Under the pieces are notes generated by a model, which had not been told where the DNA came from, did not search any database, and saw nothing but the letters and a program-made list of their open reading frames with translations. Shown here one piece after another: positions 6,471-10,158 of a stretch of 10,158 nt of DNA. Where the stretch lies: positions 1-10,158 of the forward strand of contig CAKSXP010000042.1 of NCBI GenBank assembly GCA_934515035.1. The letters run 5' to 3'. The position numbers and the translations under genes are program-made. Each line of letters begins with the position of its first letter. The stretch's first letter is position 1. Source of the stretch: an uncultured Oscillospiraceae bacterium. Lineage in GTDB: Bacteria > Bacillota > Clostridia > Oscillospirales > Oscillospiraceae.

Positions 6471-7552
6471 CGGCCGTTTTCCTTTTTCTCCTTCTCTTCC
6501 TTCCCTCCTCCGCCTATGCGGTCAGCCGGGAGGAGGCCGATGCTTTCGGCATCGGTTCGGTCGAGGCCGAAGCCCCGCCGCAGGTCGGCGAGATCCTCGG
6601 GGATATATCCGTCACCGACGCGCTCGCGCCGGAGGGGCTGCTCTCAAAGCTCTGGGACAACATAACCGCCGGCTTTTCCGCCCATGTGAAAAAGGCCGCG
6701 CACAGCGCGGTCATCATAGTTATCGTGGTGCTTCTCTGCGCCATGGCGGGCACGATGTATCAGGGGTCTGTTCCCGACCTCGTCCCTCTCGGCGGCACGC
6801 TCGCCGTTTCGGCCGTCGCCGTCGGCGACATGAATTCGCTGTTCGGTCTGGGCACGGAAATGCTGGCCTCTCTGACGGACTTCTCGCGCATCCTGATGCC
6901 CAGTCTCGCCGCTGCCGCCTCCGCCTCCGGCGCGGTCAGCTCCGCCGCGGCAAAATACGCTGCCGTCACCCTGTTTATGGACATCCTTATGAGCGTATCG
7001 CAAAACGTCATAATGCCGCTCATCTATGCCTATGTTGCGCTGATAATCGCAAACGCCGCGATGGGAAACGGCGCTCTGGCCGGAACGGCCTCGCTGCTCA
7101 AGTGGCTGTGCGTGACCTCCATGACGATACTGGTCATCACCTTTGCCGGATATCTGAGCATAACCGGCGTCATCTCCGGCTCGGCGGACGCGGTCGCGAC
7201 CCGCGTTGCAAAGACAACGATGTCCACGCTGCTTCCCGTTGTCGGCAGCATAATATCGGACGCCGCCGGTACGGTCGTGGTCGGCGCCGGACTTTTAAGA
7301 AATGCCGTCGGCGTTTTCGGCATGATCTGCGTTCTGTGCGTCTGTGCCGCGCCCTTTGTAAAGCTCGGGATACAGTACCTGCTGTATAAGGCGGCGGGCG
7401 GCCTGTCCTGCGCCTTTGCCGACGGACGCCTCTCCGGCCTGATAAGCGGCATCGGCACGGCCTTCGGAATGGTACTGTCGCTGGTCGGAGCCGGCGCGAT
7501 CATGATGTTTTTCTCCCTCATTTCGTTCATGAAGGCGGTGACTGGAGCATGA
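6413..7552 (+). CDS. spoIIIAE: Stage III sporulation protein AE (start uncertain)
   Basis: SpoIIIAE is the large polytopic membrane protein of the channel. The mature part is unmistakable: after a signal-peptide-like hydrophobic run ending in SAYA (likely cleavage after residue 36 if counted from the GTG at 6413), an acidic extracellular segment leads into about seven hydrophobic helices and a C-terminus ending FMKAVTGA. There is no ATG near the expected start. Choices are GTG at 6413, which gives 379 residues and a charged signal-peptide n-region but overlaps spoIIIAD by 58 bases, or CTG at 6467, which gives 361 residues and a neat CTGA overlap with the spoIIIAD stop. Neither has a good ribosome binding site. 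The Bacillus subtilis protein has 399 residues. The frame remains open upstream to 6077, but that part is a shadow of spoIIIAD. Confidence 0.9.
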   Translation: MHGAAAFSLAHLHDRAYRLTAVFLFLLLFLPSSAYAVSREEADAFGIGSVEAEAPPQVGEILGDISVTDALAPEGLLSKLWDNITAGFSAHVKKAAHSAVIIVIVVLLCAMAGTMYQGSVPDLVPLGGTLAVSAVAVGDMNSLFGLGTEMLASLTDFSRILMPSLAAAASASGAVSSAAAKYAAVTLFMDILMSVSQNVIMPLIYAYVALIIANAAMGNGALAGTASLLKWLCVTSMTILVITFAGYLSITGVISGSADAVATRVAKTTMSTLLPVVGSIISDAAGTVVVGAGLLRNAVGVFGMICVLCVCAAPFVKLGIQYLLYKAAGGLSCAFADGRLSGLISGIGTAFGMVLSLVGAGAIMMFFSLISFMKAVTGA

Positions 7553-8037
7553 GCGCCGCAGTTTCGGATTGGATACGCACGGTCGCGGGAGCTTCGCTTC
7601 TGTGCTGCTGCGCAATGTATCTCTGCCCAAAGGGCCGGGTGCGCGATGCGCTGCGCATCGTGTGCGGCGTTGTTCTCGCGCTGGCGCTGATAAGTCCCGT
7701 GGTGGAGTTCGACTTTCGCTCATACAGCGAAAGTCTGGCCGAATACCGGGTGCAGGCCGAGGATATAAACGCCATGGCGGACGAGGCTTACAGCAGCCTG
7801 ACAAGATCGGTCATAGAGCGGGAATACGCGGCATATATTTCTGACAAAGCCACCGAACAGGGACTTGCGCTGTCCTCCGTCACCGTCGGAGTCGAATGGG
7901 GCGGCGGCGGAGTCTGGTATCCCACGGAGGCTCATATATCCGGCCCGGAGCGGGCAAAAACGGTGCTCGCGCCCGTTATCGAAAGCGAACTCGGCATACC
8001 GGAAGAAAGGCAGTACTGGAACGATGATGAAGCTTGA
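7549..8037 (+). CDS. spoIIIAF: Stage III sporulation protein AF
   Basis: This 162-residue membrane protein has two N-terminal membrane helices at about residues 10-26 and 33-52, followed by an extracellular domain thought to share the ring-building fold used by SpoIIIAG and AH. The stretch SDWIRTVAGASLL and the pattern KGRVRDALRIVCGVVLALAL are typical of the family. It is about 40 residues shorter than the 206-residue Bacillus subtilis protein, with the loss in the C-terminal domain. The ATG overlaps the spoIIIAE stop as ATGA, and its own stop overlaps the spoIIIAG start by 14 bases. Confidence 0.92.
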   Translation: MSAAVSDWIRTVAGASLLCCCAMYLCPKGRVRDALRIVCGVVLALALISPVVEFDFRSYSESLAEYRVQAEDINAMADEAYSSLTRSVIEREYAAYISDKATEQGLALSSVTVGVEWGGGGVWYPTEAHISGPERAKTVLAPVIESELGIPEERQYWNDDEA

Positions 8038-8482
8038 TTTCACCAAGATCACAAAAAGCAAATATCTGATCCCCGTGCTTCTGGCGGCTCTGGCTCTGCT
8101 GCTTCTGCTGCCGCGAAATTCCGGCTCCGGCGCGGACGAAAGCTCCCCGGCCGCTCCGGTCTTCGACATTGCCGCGGAGCAGGAACGGCTCGAACAGACG
8201 CTCTCGCTCATAAACGGCGCGGGTAAAGTCCGGGTCCTGCTGTCCGTCTCCGCCACGGGCGAGCATGTTTTCGCCGAAAACGGCGACGAGCTTGCGGTCA
8301 TATCCATGGGCAGCGGACAGGAACAGGCCGTTGAGCTCTATGCGCGGAGCGCCGAGTATCTTGGCGCCGTCGTCGTGTGCGAGGGCGCAGAGAAAGCGGA
8401 GGTGAGACTGGCTCTTACAAAGGCTGTTGCGTCGTTCACAGGACTTGGCAGCGACAAAATAACGATACTGGATATGGAATAA
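8024..8482 (+). CDS. spoIIIAG: Stage III sporulation protein AG, compact form
   Basis: SpoIIIAG forms a large ring in the space between the two sporulating cells in Bacillus subtilis, through a ring-building domain related to secretin and FliF/YscJ modules. This protein has a short cytosolic N-terminus, one membrane helix at about residues 13-29, a polar linker, and a conserved domain with LINGAGKVRVLLSV (about 62-75), YLGAVVVCEGAEKAEVRLAL (about 112-131) and a final KITIL strand. At 152 residues it is far shorter than the 229 of Bacillus subtilis. Two adjacent ATGs (8024 and 8027) are possible starts; AAAGG at 8006-8010 fits the first slightly better. It overlaps the end of spoIIIAF. Confidence 0.92.
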   Translation: MMKLDFTKITKSKYLIPVLLAALALLLLLPRNSGSGADESSPAAPVFDIAAEQERLEQTLSLINGAGKVRVLLSVSATGEHVFAENGDELAVISMGSGQEQAVELYARSAEYLGAVVVCEGAEKAEVRLALTKAVASFTGLGSDKITILDME

Positions 8483-8499
8483 AATTAAGGAGGAAAGCA

Positions 8500-9075
8500 A
8501 TGAAAAACCTTAAAAGAAACATCGTCATCATAACCGTGCTGCTGTTTGTTTGCGCTGCCGTTTATCTGAACTGGTCGTATAACAAAGAGTGGGGCGAGGC
8601 CGATGAGGCAATGGTAGCCGCCGAAGACGCCGCAATGGCTGCCGCGAACGCGGAATACGCCGCTTCGCTCGAGGACGAGTTGACGTCCGGGACATCCGGG
8701 GGCGATGATGTATCCGTTTCGGATTACTTTGCCCAGGCACGCCTGACGCGCCAGCAGTCGCGCGATGAGGCGCTGAGCCTGCTGGAGACCGCCGCCTCGG
8801 CCGAGACAGCATCTCAGGAGGTCATCGACTCGGCAATGGATGAGATATCCGTTATGGCCGCATGGTCGATGCAGGAGAGCCAGATCGAAAACCTGCTCAT
8901 CGCAAAGGACTTTGCAGACTGCGTTGTTTTCATTTCCGACGACGGAGTGACGGTCGCGGTCCCCGCGCCGGCGGAGGGACTGAGTCAGGCGACTGTCGCA
9001 CGCATAACCGAGACCATCACCAGCGAAACAGATTATACCGCTTCCCAGCTTCAGGTCATCGAGATCAAGGGTTAA
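8500..9075 (+). CDS. spoIIIAH: Stage III sporulation protein AH
   Basis: SpoIIIAH is the mother-cell protein whose extracellular domain meets forespore SpoIIQ to form the intercellular channel. The 191-residue product has a basic N-terminus, one membrane helix at about residues 8-24, an alanine-rich, acidic helical stretch (about 30-60), then the conserved ring-building domain starting at DYFAQARLTRQQSRDEAL (about 75-92). The ATG at 8500 has a perfect AAGGAGG at 8487-8493, the strongest ribosome binding site in this operon. It may therefore be made in larger amounts than the coupled upstream genes. The Bacillus subtilis protein has 218 residues. It is the last gene before a strong hairpin. 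Confidence 0.95.
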   Translation: MKNLKRNIVIITVLLFVCAAVYLNWSYNKEWGEADEAMVAAEDAAMAAANAEYAASLEDELTSGTSGGDDVSVSDYFAQARLTRQQSRDEALSLLETAASAETASQEVIDSAMDEISVMAAWSMQESQIENLLIAKDFADCVVFISDDGVTVAVPAPAEGLSQATVARITETITSETDYTASQLQVIEIKG

Positions 9076-9100
9076 CATCCTTTTTACGGCATAGAACAAA

Positions 9101-9133
9101 ATAAGTCCCGTTCCTTCATGGAACGGGACTTAT
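9101..9133. terminator. Bidirectional intrinsic terminator between spoIIIAH and tatD
   Basis: A perfect 14-bp inverted repeat (ATAAGTCCCGTTCC at 9101-9114, its complement at 9120-9133) closes a 5-base loop. On the minus strand it begins 2 bases after the tatD stop and is followed by TTTTGTTCT, a standard terminator layout. On the plus strand the following bases are A+T-rich but hold no clean T run, so it probably ends spoIIIA transcripts less sharply. Confidence 0.85.
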
Positions 9134-9135
9134 AC

Positions 9136-9909
9136 CTATTTAATATTATACAATCTCTTTCCGTTCTCCCGGGTCATGTCCGCAACGGCCTGTGCGTCAA
9201 GGCCCTTGACCTCCGCGATCTTTTCGATCACCAGAGGCAGATAACGGGAGTCACAGCGCTTGCCCCGGTTGGGCACCGGCGCAAGATACGGCGAATCGGT
9301 CTCAACTACGATACGGTCGTTCGGGCAGACGGCAATGGACTCCAGCGCGCGCCGCGCGTTCTTGAACGTGATCGCGCCCGTAAAGCCGAGATACCAGCCG
9401 CGCTTCACGATCTCCTTTGCCATCTCCGCGCTGCCGGAATAGCAGTGGACAACGCCGCGCACCCCCGGAAACGACGCTATCATCTCCATCGTGTCGGCAT
9501 GTGCGTCGCGGTCGTGGACGGATACGGGAAGCCCCAGCTCCCGCGCAAGCTCCATCTGCCGCGCCATCACCCGTTTCTGTACCTCCGCTGGCGCTCCGTC
9601 GTCATAGTGATAATCCAGTCCGATCTCACCTATGGCAACGACCTTTTTGTTTAGAGCCCATGCTCTTATCAGTCCGGGACTGTTTTCGTCGAAAGCTTCA
9701 GCGTTCTCGGGATGCCAGCCGACGCCGGCATAAAAATGGTCAAAGCTCCCGGCAAAACCAACAGCCGCCTCGGAGCTTTCCCTGTCGCAGCCGGGATTCA
9801 TGACATACGCTATGCCGGAATCCGTAAGCGCACGGATGACCTCTTCGCGGTCGGGGTCAAACGCATGGTCGTCATAGTGCGCGTGGGTGTCAAAAATGCC
9901 GTTAATCAC
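9136..9909 (-). CDS. tatD: TatD-family metal-dependent hydrolase
   Basis: This 257-residue TIM-barrel hydrolase belongs to the TatD family, whose members act as metal-dependent DNases or quality-control enzymes. The metal site is complete: His9 and His11 in FDTHAHYDD, Glu95 in GEIGLDY, His132 in VHDRDAH, His155 in VVHCYSGS and Asp205 in VETDSPYLAP. The start GTG at 9907-9909 is chosen because GGAGGAGG at 9916-9923 lies 6 bases upstream and the resulting length is typical. A longer reading from 9945 adds twelve non-conserved residues. The start overlaps the upstream gene by 8 bases, so the two are probably co-translated. The exact substrate is unknown, and ycfH/yabD-type naming would be equally fair. 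Confidence 0.95.
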   Translation of the reverse strand: MINGIFDTHAHYDDHAFDPDREEVIRALTDSGIAYVMNPGCDRESSEAAVGFAGSFDHFYAGVGWHPENAEAFDENSPGLIRAWALNKKVVAIGEIGLDYHYDDGAPAEVQKRVMARQMELARELGLPVSVHDRDAHADTMEMIASFPGVRGVVHCYSGSAEMAKEIVKRGWYLGFTGAITFKNARRALESIAVCPNDRIVVETDSPYLAPVPNRGKRCDSRYLPLVIEKIAEVKGLDAQAVADMTRENGKRLYNIK

Positions 9910-10099
9910 TGTTTTCCTCCTCCGCCTGGCGCATGAACTCGTCAAGCATTTCCTGCGTTACGATATCGGAACCGGTATCCTTCGGCGTTTTCGGCGTGTC
10001 TTTCCCGCTGCCGGCCACCGCTGTGATCACGAGCGCCGCGATTATTATGACCGCCGCCGCAATAAGCGCGGCAAGCGTTTTTTTGCCTTTTTTATTCAT
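9902..10099 (-). CDS. Small single-pass membrane protein of unknown function upstream of tatD
   Basis: I do not recognise a family. The 65-residue product has a lysine-rich N-terminus (MNKKGKKT), one membrane helix at about residues 9-31 made mostly of Ala, Ile and Val, then a hydrophilic tail with a Lys/Thr/Pro stretch (about 35-45) and an acidic C-terminus ending EEENSD. By the positive-inside rule the acidic tail would face outward. The start ATG at 10097-10099 has AAGGGAAG about 10 bases upstream; a TTG at 10120 is possible but poorer. Its stop overlaps the tatD start by 8 bases. The coding frame is supported by this overlap, the ribosome binding site and the ordered composition, but not by homology. 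Confidence 0.7.
   Translation of the reverse strand: MNKKGKKTLAALIAAAVIIIAALVITAVAGSGKDTPKTPKDTGSDIVTQEMLDEFMRQAEEENSD
9916..9923 (-). promoter_or_regulatory. Ribosome binding site deciding the GTG start of tatD
   Basis: On the minus strand this reads GGAGGAGG, placed 6 bases before GTG at 9907-9909 and within the glutamate-rich 3' end of the preceding gene. It makes the upstream ATG at 9945 unnecessary. Confidence 0.8.
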
Positions 10100-10157
10100 C
10101 CTGAGAATTCTTCCCTTCAATATTGTAATTGCACACCATTCCCCAGAATATCCACAT
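10092..10157 (-). CDS. Possible C-terminal end of an upstream gene (partial)
   Basis: An open frame enters from the right edge and ends at TAA (10092-10094), giving 21 visible codons (C-terminus EGKNSQDE). It would overlap the small membrane-protein gene by 8 bases, the same overlap length seen at the next junction, which is the main reason to list it. A second frame, ending in TGA near 10117, is equally possible by sequence alone. The product cannot be identified from so few residues. Confidence 0.25.
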   Translation of the reverse strand: MWIFWGMVCNYNIEGKNSQDE

Positions 10158-10158
10158 C

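Noticed and set aside
10122..10150. Promoter for the small protein and tatD from TACAAT at 10122-10127
   Set aside because: No acceptable -35 box lies at 17 bases (TATTCT), and an open frame may run through this stretch.
9136..10158. Possible defence or mobile-element module around tatD
   Set aside because: The hydrolase has a full housekeeping TatD metal site and no recombinase, toxin, repeat or effector gene lies nearby, so nothing in view supports a defence role.

Overview
The window looks like chromosomal DNA of a G+C-rich, spore-forming member of the Clostridia, perhaps near Oscillospirales. The spore-former call is firm, because the window holds a complete eight-gene spoIIIA operon. 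The order-level guess is inference from base composition, compact protein lengths and gene style. I see no rRNA, tRNA, CRISPR array, insertion sequence, phage gene or attachment site.

Positions 1-4320 (minus strand) hold a multidrug-exporter-type operon read right to left: a MarR-family regulator, then two half-size ABC exporter subunits that overlap each other's ends and start with strong ribosome binding sites. The second subunit runs off the left edge. The two subunits look like an asymmetric heterodimer. The upstream one lacks the catalytic glutamate and the switch histidine, and the downstream one has an altered signature motif. Together these put one weak and one competent ATP site in the complex. 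A near-consensus housekeeping promoter precedes the operon, and three copies of the heptamer TTTGCAC/GTGCAAA lie just downstream of it, a good candidate autoregulatory operator.

Positions 4380-9133 (plus strand) hold spoIIIAA-AB-AC-AD-AE-AF-AG-AH, mostly with overlapping or nearly abutting ends. In known spore formers these mother-cell proteins build the transenvelope channel (A-Q complex, or feeding tube) that keeps the engulfed forespore alive and allows late forespore transcription. SpoIIIAA is the ATPase, AB to AF are membrane or export-like parts, and AG and AH carry ring-building domains. A plausible sigma-E promoter lies upstream. Translation starts are unusual: spoIIIAA uses TTG overlapped by a two-codon open frame, and spoIIIAE has no obvious ATG start. 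SpoIIIAG, AF and AH are clearly shorter than in Bacillus subtilis. A perfect 14-bp hairpin closes the operon and probably also terminates the converging genes.

Positions 9136-10158 (minus strand) hold a TatD-family metal-dependent hydrolase, preceded by and overlapping a gene for a 65-residue single-pass membrane protein of unknown function, and possibly the last codons of another gene at the right edge. I did not find a clearly new system. The best leads are the asymmetric exporter with its operator array, the odd translation starts in spoIIIA, the minimal SpoIIIAG, and the small membrane protein tied to tatD.
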